A DNA stretch of 64,000 nt from Zoroaster sp. YZ-2022 (Eukaryota > Echinodermata > Asteroidea > Forcipulatida > Zoroasteridae). The notes under the pieces are model-generated. The model worked only from the letters and a program-made list of their open reading frames with translations, did not search any database and was not told where the DNA came from. The stretch lies in NCBI GenBank assembly GCA_029582265.1, contig CM055828.1, positions 10,080,250 to 10,144,249 on the forward strand, given 5' to 3'. Both the position numbers and the translations under genes were made by a program. Positions 18,069 to 30,028 of this stretch are shown here, piece after piece (the first letter of the stretch is position 1; every line of letters begins with the position of its first letter).

Positions 18069-18264
18069 CAGTGGCGTAAATATAGGGGGGACGGGGGATC
18101 GTTTCCCCCAGCCAAGGTCCGTGCCCCCCGGGTGCCCCCAATTCAGAATTTTGAAAAAATAGGTCCCCATTTGAGAATGCAGGATTCAAGTATTGACATG
18201 CCCCCTAGAAAAAGTGGTGCACCCCTAGTTCCCCCCTGAAAATTGGACCGTAGTTACGCCACTG
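18069..18264. mobile_element. hAT-type non-autonomous element (196 bp)
   Basis: It starts CAGTGGCGTAA and ends TTACGCCACTG, a perfect 11-bp terminal inverted repeat. It is flanked by an exact 8-bp duplication, CTCAATCA, at 18061-18068 and 18265-18272. Eight-base duplications and CAGNG-type ends are hallmarks of hAT transposons. It is too short to encode a transposase. The interior is G/C-homopolymer rich. Confidence 0.92.
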
Positions 18265-18272
18265 CTCAATCA

Positions 18273-19751
18273 GTAAAATTTTGACGATACTCCCACTGCT
18301 GTGACATTATTCACCTTCGTGTTCTCCATCTTGAATTTGACGTTGAATGAGACACAGCGCCTCGTGGGGGACTTGACATTAAATCATGTCTTTTATACAC
18401 TTTCATAGTAAAATTCTACTAAACAAAAGTAAAATATTTTTTTATAACATAAGTAAAACTTAATACACACTTTTACGTTGTCACGCACAACCGTAATCGC
18501 ACCTGCGCGTAACTGTTGTATACACGGCCGGAAGTTGACCACTCAGTGACCCGATCAATTACAAAGGTATGAAAAGAGAAGTTTATCTTGTTAACTTGTG
18601 GATACCCCCAAGCTGGGAGGACTGCAAGGATATCACACCTCGAACCCTCGAATCGGGGGTTGGCGACCGTGACATTAGACTGGGCTCGTTTCCCTAATAT
18701 GGTATTGTGTGCAAGTGTTTTATGAAAAGAACTTTATTGTGCCGTTTTAATAAATTTCATCCATTGAATATGGCTTGACTTAATAAAAGCTTGGTTTACA
18801 TTTTGTAAATTGTAAACAATTTCGCAAATCTTGGTCAAATAATTTTTTTTTTTAAACCAACCTTGATTTCCGCTTTCACGTTTGAAACCTTAAAGCCCAT
18901 GCAACAAAATAGGACGTGCGGCGTTCCGATGCTGCCGGTGGTGGTAGTAAGATCAATCAAGCACTCGCAAAGGATGCAACGTCACGCAAAATCCATGCGA
19001 TACAGGGTCTGTTTTCACGCTACGTAACGAAGCACTTATCCCGATTTAAAATATTACCTAACTTCGGTTTGTCAGTGCATTCGAACACGGTGTGCGTAAC
19101 ACAGTCGGCCTAAATTCGCAATTTGACACTCCGAACCGGACGTTGGAGGTCAAGCATTATTTCTTCATTTTCTCGAAAGTTTCCAAGCTTTTTTTAATAT
19201 TTTTATTTATTACATTGTAAGTTTTAAATGTAATCATTCCATCAATATGTTTTTGGGGTGGAAAAAAGGCGATGTGACAAAAATAACAATCATACAAAAT
19301 TATACACGCGTTAACCTCCCACAGCTGATGGCTCAGAGGTGCCCGGAAGTCAATGTTGACCTTTTCATCGCGAGACTTACACAGTCTGTAGTGAGAACGA
19401 ATGAGGTAAACCCTGCAGGTACGAGGTCGAACTTAAGGTACATGTACGTTGTGGCCCTATAGCGATGAAAGTACTCCCTTCTACCAAGTCCAGGGCACAT
19501 CGTGACACCAATACAAAACATAGTATTTGCCATAAGTACCCTATATTCAACTACAATTCCCGGTAACCGTTCACACTAGAATATAACTCTAGTCAAAGAA
19601 ACGTAGGCTAACCAATAACGCCCTGGAGACAATTGACAGTATTTACGTGAAAGGCGCCCTGAATAGCTCATGAACGGAGCGGATTGTCTTATACTGACTG
19701 TCTGTATGGGGGTTTGTCTCTTTCTTTCTATCCCTCCCTCCGTCTGTCACC
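18273..19751. other. Host sequence, possible intron
   Basis: Upstream of the serine-protease exon. A segment at about 19324-19408 is bounded by acceptor- and donor-like sequence (CCTCCCACAG before, GTAAAC after) and is open in one frame, so it may be a penultimate exon of that gene. The protein match is too weak to call. Confidence 0.35.
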
Positions 19752-19795
19752 ATGTGTGTGTTTATTATCTTACACTTTGCATGTTTTCCCCTACA

Positions 19796-19984
19796 GGGTG
19801 ACGATGGTGGTCCCGCTGTGACCAATTTCAGCGAGAATTCTCATGTAAGTAGTGTAACGATTGAAGGCATTATGAGCGCCTACTGGGCATGCGGTGATCC
19901 CACATATCCAGCAGTCTACACAAGAGTTGCCCATCATTGTGCTTGGATATCGTCCACTACGTCAAATGACATCAGCTGTCCGTA
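19796..19984 (+). CDS. Last exon of an S1 serine-protease homologue with altered catalytic serine
   Basis: A splice acceptor (TTTTCCCCTACAG) precedes an open exon that ends at a TAA (19982-19984). It carries the C-terminal trypsin signature: GDDGGP, then GIMSAYWACGDPTYPAVYTRVAHHCAWI, matching the S1-pocket and C-terminal helix strand of chymotrypsin-family proteases. The invariant GDSGGP reads GDDGGP, so the nucleophilic serine is aspartate. The product, if expressed, would be a catalytically dead serine-protease homologue; a decaying pseudogene is the alternative. Only this exon is clear; upstream exons are not identified. The CGDP stretch supports the family call strongly. Confidence 0.75.
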
Positions 19985-21063
19985 AATCGGTTGCCCCTGG
20001 ATAAGATTAATTAGCCGTTTGTAATGATTCACCCAACTATTATTTACTATTATTAGTGGATTTATTAATTGCTTTCGTCTGTTCGGCTTAAATCATTTTC
20101 GCTTTTCTCATGACACTCTGGCTTTCAAGATATTCAAAATGAGATAGTAGCAAGATTTCCAGAAAAGTAGTTTCTACTTAAACTACTCAAAAACACAACA
20201 CTTTTCAGTCTCCGGACATACAGATCCCTATGTCGGATTTGAAGTTTAAGGCAGAACATGTATAACGTGATTCACAACAGATCAACCAACAAATTCATGT
20301 ACCCTGTTACAAAATTTGTAATTAATTTATTATAAATTGTAAAAAAATATGTCAAAATATATGTGGAGTGATGTGGCTGAGTCGTAAGGATATTGATGCC
20401 GTTCATGTTGCTTATAATAATGTCCTCCACTAAGACACCATGGCTTGTCTCTATGAATAACTGGTGCACTGTAAAGTGTGATTTATCAGCTACATAAGTG
20501 CCAAACTGGCTTCCTGGTCTCCATACTTCTAATGATTTGAGATTGTTTCATTAATTCCCTTGACCCAATTACCAAGGCTCAAAGCGCCAAATAAATGCTG
20601 ATTTCATAAAAATATAATGACTATAATGTGAATTCTAAGATCGCTGCTTAGAGAAAATAAATGTTCAGACGGCTCATATGTATTTCAAAAACAAATAAAA
20701 GCTTAATATTGGCATGGTCCTAACTTTATTTGTATGTGTCTCTTTGTCAGTGAAAAGGCCTAGAGTAAAATAGGAATATTTTTAAATTGAAAACATTATG
20801 CACAACTTTTTTTCATGTTGACATCATTTTTCTACCCTTTAATTACCAATTTGTGACACTCTCCGGTCTATATGCTAATGGGAATTTGCATATTTATTAA
20901 ACAAATCAGTGATGTCACAGCTGGATAAGATACAACATGGTTGATTTGTGCATAAAACTAAACTCCTCATTTTAAAGTAACTACTTTTTTTCTGGGGCAA
21001 TGTCAACTTGACGGATGGCCACCACCCGGACGGCTGGACGGACAGACACCAAGGAAAAACCCG
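19985..21063. other. Host sequence without recognisable gene
   Basis: AT-rich. A short GACGG-rich stretch (21010-21050) lies at the edge of the assembly gap. No coding signal seen. Confidence 0.5.
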
Positions 21064-21563
21064 NNNNNNNNNNNNNNNNNNNNNNNNNNNNNNNNNNNNN
21101 NNNNNNNNNNNNNNNNNNNNNNNNNNNNNNNNNNNNNNNNNNNNNNNNNNNNNNNNNNNNNNNNNNNNNNNNNNNNNNNNNNNNNNNNNNNNNNNNNNNN
21201 NNNNNNNNNNNNNNNNNNNNNNNNNNNNNNNNNNNNNNNNNNNNNNNNNNNNNNNNNNNNNNNNNNNNNNNNNNNNNNNNNNNNNNNNNNNNNNNNNNNN
21301 NNNNNNNNNNNNNNNNNNNNNNNNNNNNNNNNNNNNNNNNNNNNNNNNNNNNNNNNNNNNNNNNNNNNNNNNNNNNNNNNNNNNNNNNNNNNNNNNNNNN
21401 NNNNNNNNNNNNNNNNNNNNNNNNNNNNNNNNNNNNNNNNNNNNNNNNNNNNNNNNNNNNNNNNNNNNNNNNNNNNNNNNNNNNNNNNNNNNNNNNNNNN
21501 NNNNNNNNNNNNNNNNNNNNNNNNNNNNNNNNNNNNNNNNNNNNNNNNNNNNNNNNNNNNNNN
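21064..21563. other. Assembly gap (500 N)
   Basis: Exactly 500 undetermined bases, a standard placeholder length. The true distance is unknown. Confidence 0.98.
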
Positions 21564-21740
21564 GTAGTAGCCGTTGGTGATGATCTTGGTTTCCACACCT
21601 GTCCTGGTTGTAGAAGCATCAACATGGATTTGGATAACTCAAGAAGGGCATCGTCATCATCTATTTCGGTCCCATCTTCCTCCATAACAATTGCAAGTGA
21701 TTCATCAGGTGCAAAGCCAAATTTCTCCTTTCCTGTAAAT
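21564..21740 (-). CDS. Exon encoding a CIDE-N-like domain
   Basis: On the minus strand an acceptor (TGTCAATTTACAG) is followed by an open exon running into the assembly gap. Its sequence (FGFAPDESLAIVMEEDGTEIDDDDALLEL, then MLLQPGQVW; 20 or fewer residues shown per block elsewhere) fits the CIDE-N/CAD fold, where an acidic EEDGTEIDD turn is diagnostic. CIDE-N domains mediate head-to-tail assembly in DNA fragmentation factors and CIDE proteins. Here it lies downstream of, and on the same strand as, a transposase-like gene, so it may be its C-terminal domain or a separate host gene. Confidence 0.5.
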
Positions 21741-22878
21741 TGACAGCACATCAACAATTTCAAAATGTTTTCCGTGCAAACACTTTTTTTTTTTTTTACA
21801 TTTCTGTATGTGTTATTTCCCTTGACATGTTATTTTGCATTATGGAGCAACTTAGGAAGGAAAACAAATCACACTTTGAAGTTTGAAGCTACAACAACAC
21901 TCCAAATTAAAACAACATACCTTTATTCAGCAGATCATCGCAGCTGTTAGTCACAATCGTCTTTCTGCGAATCCTATCGTGGCCTCACACTTTGAAAACA
22001 GGCATTTTAACTGGTGACCAGGATAAATGGAAATGAATTACTTCAATGTAACAGGTTTGGCCATTGGTGTGACAGTGGATTAATCGTAGCTTGCTTATTG
22101 TCAATTACCATTTAAAATAAAACATTTGAAAATGGAACTCCTAGATAATTCAAACAAGTAAGTTGAATTTATTATGAACATTCAAAACCAGGCTTTCTAA
22201 AACTTTCATGCAGATCTATATTCTGCAAACGTTGTATGTGTGAATACTTATTGATTACCACTGTCTTTTGGGAAATAGTATGCACATTGAGAGGCCACTT
22301 CGAAAAAAGCTGGGAGTGCCGAATGATAGCTAGCTCATGTGCAGACTCTAGCACATATGAGATGACATGGCTATCGAAATACTGGATGACTTGGCGGGTA
22401 CAAACAATTCTCCCTGGTGAATCAAAATATCCACAAGAATTCCAAACTTTGGCAGATCATCTTCTATCAATTAACCTGCGGGTGACCAAACAGCACCCTT
22501 CTCTGTAGTCATGCCCAATAATGGTTGCACTTGAAGTCTTGTATACCTGAAGTCCTATTCTAGCATCAATCCCCACAGCTGTAGACATACTGTCAATAAG
22601 ATCAGGGTATGTATCATGAAATAGAACAGAGTTTCCTTCCTTGATTATGTCACCTGAATATAAAAAAAGATTCTGTTCGTTGCCCAAGTGATCCTAGTTG
22701 CTTATAACACATATACTTCTGGTGTTTGACACTGACACTCAGTGGAAGGTTCTTGAAGCATTTCCACTTTTTACTCTTAAAGAAACCATGCTTGGCTTCA
22801 AATCGCATGCACCAATGATGCCTTAAAGGCCCATAGAGAAGAAGCTGTCGTGGGAGATGTAAACAGTAGTGCATCTTG

Positions 22879-23252
22879 GGAATAATAATAATAATAATAA
22901 TACTAATAATGTGTGGATTTATATAGCGCACGTATCCACCAACTAAGTGGTGCTCAAGGCGCATTATATTATTATCCCTGCTCATAAGGCTCATAAGGCT
23001 CATAAATCATTCCTGAAACCATCTCAGCTCCCTGGGGAGTATACAGCTCAATTGCTGCCATTTCTAGCGCATATAGAGCAAACCAACTCTGCCTTCACAG
23101 GTACCCATTTAACCCCTGGGTGGAGAGAAGCAATTATGATTAAGTGTCTTGCTCAAGGACACAAGTGTCACGGCCGTGATTCGAACCCACATTATGTTGC
23201 TAACACCAGAACTTGAATCCGGTAAGCTAGACCGCTCGGCCACGACACCCCA
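22879..23252 (-). mobile_element. tRNA-derived SINE (minus strand)
   Basis: Read on the minus strand it has a tRNA-like head with A-box TGGCCGAGCGGTCTAG and B-box GGTTCGAATC, a body that includes GTGGATACGTGCGCTATATAA, and an (ATT)n tail at 22885-22905. It interrupts the transposase-like gene. Confidence 0.85.
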
Positions 23253-24302
23253 TTGGATAAAGTACCCTGAAGCTACTATGATGTTCATATATTATCTGTG
23301 TTAGAAGTGCAGCAGTGGTCGAGTTGCAGTATGGACTTGCAGCAAGTAAGGTCATTTGGACAAGTCTAAGAAAATTTACCCACTTAGGCTCTCCCCTGGG
23401 TACTTTCTCTGATATGATGAATGGCAATGTGACAATTAGAGTCATTGTCGATGCAGAAGTTTGTTTCAATTTACCAGTTCCCCTCAGATGATTTTCATCA
23501 ATTTCTCCTGGCTTGGCTCCTGCTTCTAGATATGTGTAAGGGAAAGAAAGTATCATAGCATTGAGCCATTTTAGGGTGAAATACTTTGAAATGTATATGA
23601 AATCATTCAACAGGTACTTTAACTCGTGAGGGACAATGCCTTCCAAAAATAAGTGCATGGGGTCCTGAACAAACCCAGAACAGATTTTAAAATCAGGAAT
23701 TTAAACAGCAAGGCCTATTTATACCCCACTGTCTACTCCAATACATTCTTGCAGCTTTAGATAAATGTTCATCAAGCAAGATACACCTTCTCCGGTGCTC
23801 ATCCTCATCTCGAAGGATCGCTCTCAACAAATTTGTGCTTCATTTCATGCTGTGTTCCTTTACAGCACCTGCACCCTCTGAATGCAAATGATACACCTTC
23901 CTTGAAACCCCCAAGCCACTGGGCTGCCAAAGTATCACATGGTACCATAACTATCTTTCCTTCAAGATGTACATTTTCCCTGTTCACTGCTGCTTCAAGA
24001 CCTCCAGAAGACAGTGCCCTCATTTGTGAGATGAAGTCTTTCAACAATTTGCCTGGTCCATATTTCCGAATGTCTTTGGTTTTAGCAACCCCAAGAAGCT
24101 GGATTGCCTGAAGCCTTGATCTACATTCAGGTGGAATATTACCCAACGTATAATAGAACATACTCAGTTTGTGCTTCTTTGTATGTGACCCAATAGGATT
24201 CACAATTTCAATGTCATCAGTATTTAAGATGACTTGTAAAGCTTTGGGTACGTTTCTTATAAAAAGAGGATCTGATTTAAAGAATTCCCCATCACAGACA
24301 TC

Positions 24303-24572
24303 ATGGAGTGTCGTGGCCGAGCGGTCTAGCGCACCGAACTGAAGTTCTGGTGTTGCCAGCAGCAGGGTGTGGGTTCGAGCCCCGGTCGTGACACTTGTGT
24401 CCTTGAGCAAGGTACTTAACCATAATTGCTTCGTCCTTCGGATGGGACGTAAAGCCGTAGGTCCCGTGTGTTGTGTAATGCACGTAAAAAAGAATGCGCC
24501 TTGAGCACCACTTAGTTGGTGGATACGTGCGCTATATAAGTCCACACATTATTATTATTATTATTATTATCA
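24303..24572 (+). mobile_element. tRNA-derived SINE (plus strand)
   Basis: The same family as at 22879-23252 but shorter. It has a tRNA-Leu/Ser-like head with TGGCCGAGCGGTCTAG and GGTTCGAGCCC, the body motif TGGTGGATACGTGCGCTATATAA and an (ATT)n tail. It splits the coding sequence of the transposase-like gene. Confidence 0.88.
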
Positions 24573-25350
24573 TACATATACTCTGATTGGGTAGTGTGCG
24601 GATTGTCAACAAACCTCCATACCTCTGGCATATGCAATAAGTTAGTGAGACTCTGAATGAATGGAACAACATAGCCAACAACATCCTTCTTGACCAATTT
24701 ACCTTTCACTGTAACAAATTTCTCCCCAAGTTTGCTTGATTGTGGTAACAAATAATGCAGTTCCTTTTCATTAAAACTATCCCGTTTCTTTTTGGTACTT
24801 AACTCGCCCATTAAGTGCTGAGTTGGGACTGCACCAAGAAGATTGACTGGAAGGCCAAGTTGATTTAGCTCATCACAAATGCGTGATTTAAAAGCTGACA
24901 CATGTTGGTCAATCAATAATGACACTGATTGGATCACCTCATCTACAGAAGAATGTGTAATATTGTGACCGCACTCCAGAGCCAGAGCAAAGGAAGCATT
25001 ACAGATACGTGTTAAATCGACCGCTGTTCTTCCTGGGATCAAGTTTTCAATTCCATCCTCTGCAGCTAGTCCCAAGTCTTCATCATAGTCACCACTGTCT
25101 GTATCCTGTAAATCCTCCCCATCAGTAACATCTCTGTGCTTCCTTGACATGTGACATTTAAATGCCCCCAACTCTTACTTGAATATGAACAGTTACCAAC
25201 TGAACAAAATACAATGAAATTTGGATCATTTCGATGAAAGCTGCAGAGGATGGAATTGAAAACATGACCCACAAATCTGTCATACGACTTTGTAGTAAAA
25301 AAAAAAAAAAAAAAGAACATCTCAATTCTGACATTGCAACTCAGTGACAA

Positions 25351-26230
25351 TGTAGGCCTAGCCTACTGCTTAGTCATAGCCTGGCCTTGGCTCAAGCTCA
25401 TAAAAAGTTAAAAACTAGGAGTAGCCTGACATTACAATAACATATATGTTGGCCTACAGCTGCTAGTGCAATTATTCGTGTTTGACAGTTAGGCCCCTAT
25501 ATCCGGACAGAATGGTAGTGAGCCTAAACAGTACAGAAACATATTGTGTGTCCAGTATCCGGACATAACTTATAAAGTTACTAAAAGTTGTGCAATTGTA
25601 CAAAGTCAACCTGCCTAACCCTCCCAAAATACGTTTCTTTTTTTTACAGAAATAGCATTGACAATAAGTAAAACTACAATTATCACCATAACATGCCAAG
25701 TAAGCACAAACCTGCGTTTGAAATGTCCAACCAAGCGTCACTCAAAGTCTAAAGGATCATCGAGCTATTCACGAAGTGGTGGCACAGTCTTTGCGCATGC
25801 GACCAAGCGTACTTTGCGAATAGTGTATGTTGCGTATGCGACCCAGCGTACCTTGCGAATGTTGTAAACGCTACGTTTTATGTTTGGTTAAACCGTAGAG
25901 AAAGGACACAATGTGTTTGTGTGTGACACACGAGTGTTTATGTGTTCTGATAACCGTGGTGTCGATTGTTTCCCCGGAGCATAACCGAGGCCTAGGCCTA
26001 AACTAAGCTTGGCATAAACATCATTTTACCAAAAGGCTTTGGTACACTAATCGGAATGCTTAAATAAGAGATGTGGGTCCGTTTTAAAAAGATCTTTACA
26101 CTGAATAATGGCTTATCGGAATGAGTGTGTATTATTACCGTTCGATTGCAACGACAACCACCCTTCGATTGCCGTAACACAACTAATTTACTTGCAGTTG
26201 AAATATTAACTTTGTCTTTTTGTAACTGAA
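25351..26230. other. Host sequence with a short two-copy repeat
   Basis: About 38-bp direct repeat around GCGACCAAGCGTACTTTGCGAAT (25799-25866, two diverged copies). No coding region recognised. Confidence 0.45.
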
Positions 26231-26235
26231 TGAAT

Positions 26236-26372
26236 CTTATTTAAATTATAAACACTGGTGTTTTTATATAAACACATTATAAACATTAGCGTTTAGATTT
26301 TAAACACCTTATAATCACCAGTGTTTAATTTATAAACACATGTGTTTAAGTTATAAACGCGTCAAGTGTTCC
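26236..26372. repeat. Array of AAACAC/GTGTTT palindromic units
   Basis: Five or six units of the form TATAAACACnnnTGTTTA, including the palindrome AAACACTGGTGTTT, within 135 bp. It could be the end of a non-autonomous element; borders are not defined. Confidence 0.5.
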
Positions 26373-27110
26373 CCGGTTTTACAGTGTATGACTTAACGCA
26401 TATCGAGAAACTACCGAGACCTATCGTTAGGCCCCCAAAAAAGTCTCCGGTTGCTGGCCATCGGTCGGCTTCAAAATCGGTTCAGTGACGCGCTTTTTTT
26501 TATTTATATTTTTTTTAGACACGGCGACCAAATTTCCCTTTATACAAAGTATATATGGTGGATAACAGAGACCTCACAAATCGGGCAAACATTCATACTC
26601 CTATGTGAACAGGTCGCCAAAACACAGCACAGCAGAAGTCCAATCGATCCAGCAATTTTGGCTGCAATTGGACATCGTTTCATATTTTAGACCCCTTTTA
26701 AGTTTTAAAATTTTGGCTAGGAAAAAACCGTGGTGTTCATTTTTAATGTTTAACAGTCCTTATAAATAACTTGTTTCTGATGTTTGTTCACGTTATTAGA
26801 GGACAATACATGCAAAAAAGCTCTCATGATAATCCATTGTAATTGATATGAACGTTTGCCTATTTGTGTGGTCTTAGCTACTATATTATGTGTATAAAAT
26901 TGTATCACTTACAAAAAGGATTACCAAAAACAAAACAAAACAAAAAATCGCACCGCAGCAATAAGGGGGGAGGAGGCATGTGGTACCCCCGCGATATTGC
27001 CACCCACGGTAGGTCACCAAGCAAAATAAATAATATATTTAACCCTCCGAAGAGGGTGACCCATGACTTTATCTCAACGATTGACCCGTCCTTTATTTAC
27101 TGGCACACCT
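26373..27110. other. Host sequence without recognisable gene
   Basis: Low-complexity stretches only, with no coding pattern on either strand. Confidence 0.45.
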
Positions 27111-27115
27111 ATTAA

Positions 27116-27430
27116 TTACATTAAAATGGTTATCTCTGCATTCCCCATTAATTTTTTACATCCAAATGACTTCTACACATGCCCAGCTATGTCTAGGACT
27201 ATTTTCAACCCCCAGATGATACACAACAGCCGACGTTGGCAGCACCCCCCTTTTTTTCACGCCCCCTAATTTACATACTGTAAAAAAAAAACAGAAGGGC
27301 TCACTCGCCAGGGTTTTAATTATATTCTCTGCATTCCCCATTGATTTTTTACATCTAAAAGACTTACACACATGCCCAGCTATGTATATAATCATTTTCA
27401 AACCCAGGTGACACCAGATAACACCCAGAT
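27116..27430. repeat. Direct duplication of an about 110-bp segment
   Basis: 27125-27230 and 27318-27425 share CTCTGCATTCCCCATT, TTTTTTACATC and CACATGCCCAGCTATGT in the same order, separated by about 80 bp. They are diverged tandem copies. Confidence 0.6.
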
Positions 27431-30020
27431 GGCGCCAACGACTGTGTTGTGTGTATAACATTCAGAAACAGCAAATAGCCATATACTAAATAGCCATATA
27501 CTCTCCAGTGTGTAACCTAACCCAGAAACACTCTGTCTGGGGGGGTGGAGGGGTTCTGCAAACTGCCTGGCTGTCTCAAGACATCAAACAACACAGCCGA
27601 TGCTGAACAGATGGTTCCACTTACCAGAGGGTTAGATCTGGGTCGGTCTTTATGTGTAAACAATGAAAGGTTGTTTTTGTGCACAGATATATGGCAGATT
27701 TTTTTTTCCAGCCCAGCAAAAGAAAGCTACGCAGCCCTGGGCAGTGGCACCCCTTCTAAGATATGTAGAATGGTCCACTTTAGGATATCATAGACTCCCA
27801 GGCGTCTGTGGCTTTTTTTTCTTGTAAAAACAATGTAATTACTAACTTGTGTCAGTAGCTCAAGGAACACTCCATCTTCGGAGGGTTTTAAAAAGAAATT
27901 TGAAGAAAAGAAAAAAAGTTTCTCAGCTAATACCAAGCATTCAGGAGGAGCCGCGATTTATCGGGATTGATCCCTACCGGCGCTTTAAAGTCACATGGTC
28001 CCTTTATTGGCTTCCATATAGGACCCTTCTGGTCTGGCGTCTCGTCCCTGTCCCATGATTTCTAGCCAAGAAGGCCCTGCACCTGTAGGGGAGAAATAAG
28101 GCAGCTCCCAAGCATTAGCGATTTCAGTTCCGGCGAAAAGCCAAGTTCCTATCTTGGGTGCACATGGTAATCGAACCCAGACCCCGGTGGTCTGAGGGGA
28201 CAGTACCAGCGCGCTATGGAATATAGCTACAAGTACGTTGGTAGTTTCTGCAATTTAAATGTGTTATAGTAAAGGATACCAAGTGGGTAGCTCTATACCA
28301 ACCTAGCTATCATTGACTTGGACAATTAGCCACATGAGTGCGAGACAAATACCTTGAAGATAGTAAACATTTTAAGAACTTCCTGTCAGTGGAGGGCGCT
28401 ATACATAAGGCGATACTTATGGATGTCCTTGACTAATAAACTCAATTATTTGCAACTTTGTGTAAATTAAACACTTCAGATAAAACAATTTATCAGGATG
28501 GTTGACGCCTGCTGACGTCAATGTTTAATAATGTGGTAATTACCAATGTTGTCACTTCCCGTAAAGCTGTTTTATAAACTAAAAACTCACAATCTTTCGA
28601 ATTGCTCGGTAGCATAGCGGTTTACACGCTTGCATAATATTGACATGGACCAACTCAAGTTGCCCTATGATGAAGTATTTATTGAGAAAAAATATATTCT
28701 AACCATTAATAGGTTTACATTTTTTTTAAACATGGTCTAGTGACGTCATGGTCTGCGATCCCAAGGGATGACAAGACATGTATACCCAATTTTTATGGTG
28801 GAGGAGACGCTCATGGATGTCCTCACCCCACTCCGACCCCGAAACAAAATAATAATAATAATTAATTATAAAAAATATTCATTTATTTTGCTAAATATTA
28901 GTTAATGTATATCCAATAACCGTCAGTGACACCGACCAAATTGCCATCTTGCAGGGGCGCCCTCAGGCTCAGTGTACATCACATTACATTTATTGATACA
29001 ACTTTACTTAACAATGTTTGCACATTAAATCTTTTAAAAAACAAGAACACAGACTTCCAGGTGCTCACACCCTACATCCCCACAACATCCCTACATTTTT
29101 TGCGGAATATTAATCCATCGGAAGTTGTAAATTTATTATTTTTGCTTCATACTCATTATCAATTTTATTGAGAAAGTGTTAAATCACCGAGGGGCCATTT
29201 CTCGCAAGCATATCACGTGACACATGCATCTAATGAATGCACTCTGACTGCATGCTGTGCGCGCGCGTAACGGGTACCGACTGGTACCACCGCAGTGGAA
29301 ACATCTGGCAATGGATGATGAAATTAGGTCTCGACAGCTGTCAGAATAAATCGCCTCGCTCTGGGGAAAAGGGATGATGTTAAACATACATAAAGGGATG
29401 ATTTTAAATATTAAAAAAATACCGTCACTAACAGTTACTCGGTTTTACCGTAGCCTATATACACCCTCCCATTTCATTTCTGTTCTGGGTCCGCTAGTAG
29501 TGTTCATAGTAGTGAGCATCTCACCCAATATAAACGCCATTGGAAGAATAACTTAGTTGATAATAAAATATTTAAAAACAAATATTTTGCCGTGTGCTCC
29601 ACATTCAGTGCTAGCTAGTCAGAAAAGCCACACCCTGAATGTGTCGACTGGACCAAACAACCCAATCCCAAACAGTTGATTTTACGCGCGCCAAATTACT
29701 GCAACGTCATCGCAATATTTTAATAGAGCATTTTGATTGGCTAGAAGTTTGAACTACGGTACCGTTTAATGACTTTTAACTACATTCGTATACCTACACG
29801 TCTGTTAAAAAGTCCGATGATTACATCATGTGTGACAAATTAATGCAAAAATAACCACTATTTCTTGAAAATCGTATGTTATTTTACTGACCATTTTGGT
29901 TGCCGTGATGTTTTGTGAAATATTTCCCCTAGATGAGATATTTCCCCAATAAGAACATTCGGCGGATGAGCTCGCTCTAGCTGAGATTGGGTGACTGAGC
30001 TGAGGTAGCCAGCCGCGGCC
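27431..30020. other. Host sequence, no gene recognised
   Basis: It includes a weak tRNA-derived fragment near 28130-28220 (a B-box-like GGTTCGATTACC on the minus strand) and several AT-rich runs. The open frames are short and show no protein resemblance I can defend. Confidence 0.4.
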
Positions 30021-30028
30021 ATTTTATT

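Larger units (their letters stand above)
22172..25350 (-). pseudogene. Transposase-like gene of a DNA transposon, broken by SINEs and frameshifts
   Basis: Fragments on the minus strand run in order. First comes an N-terminal C2H2-type segment (about 25350-25140; FKCHMSRKHRD) and a linker (25171-24580). Then follows a conserved block at about 24290-23805 (EIVNPIGSHTKKHKL, FYYTLGNIPPECRSRLQAI, GGFKEGVSFAFRGCRCCKG), a block with MHLFLEGIVPHELKYLLNDF (23658-23270), and a C-terminal block (22880-22690; GPLRHHWCMRFEAKHGFFK). These match a widespread animal family of transposase-like proteins that resembles CACTA/EnSpm TNP2 transposases. The family name is from memory and uncertain. Two SINEs sit inside it, and frame changes occur near 25160 and 23700. 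Confidence 0.55.

Noticed and set aside
21008..21743. Long open frames running through the run of N
   Set aside because: They are artefacts of undetermined bases. The same applies at 55081-55659.
24311..24395. tRNA gene-like segment with A and B boxes
   Set aside because: It is the head of a SINE, followed by SINE body and (ATT)n tail; the cloverleaf is not complete.
28130..28220. Second tRNA-like segment on the minus strand
   Set aside because: It has only a B-box-like stretch; the acceptor and D arms do not pair. Probably a SINE remnant.
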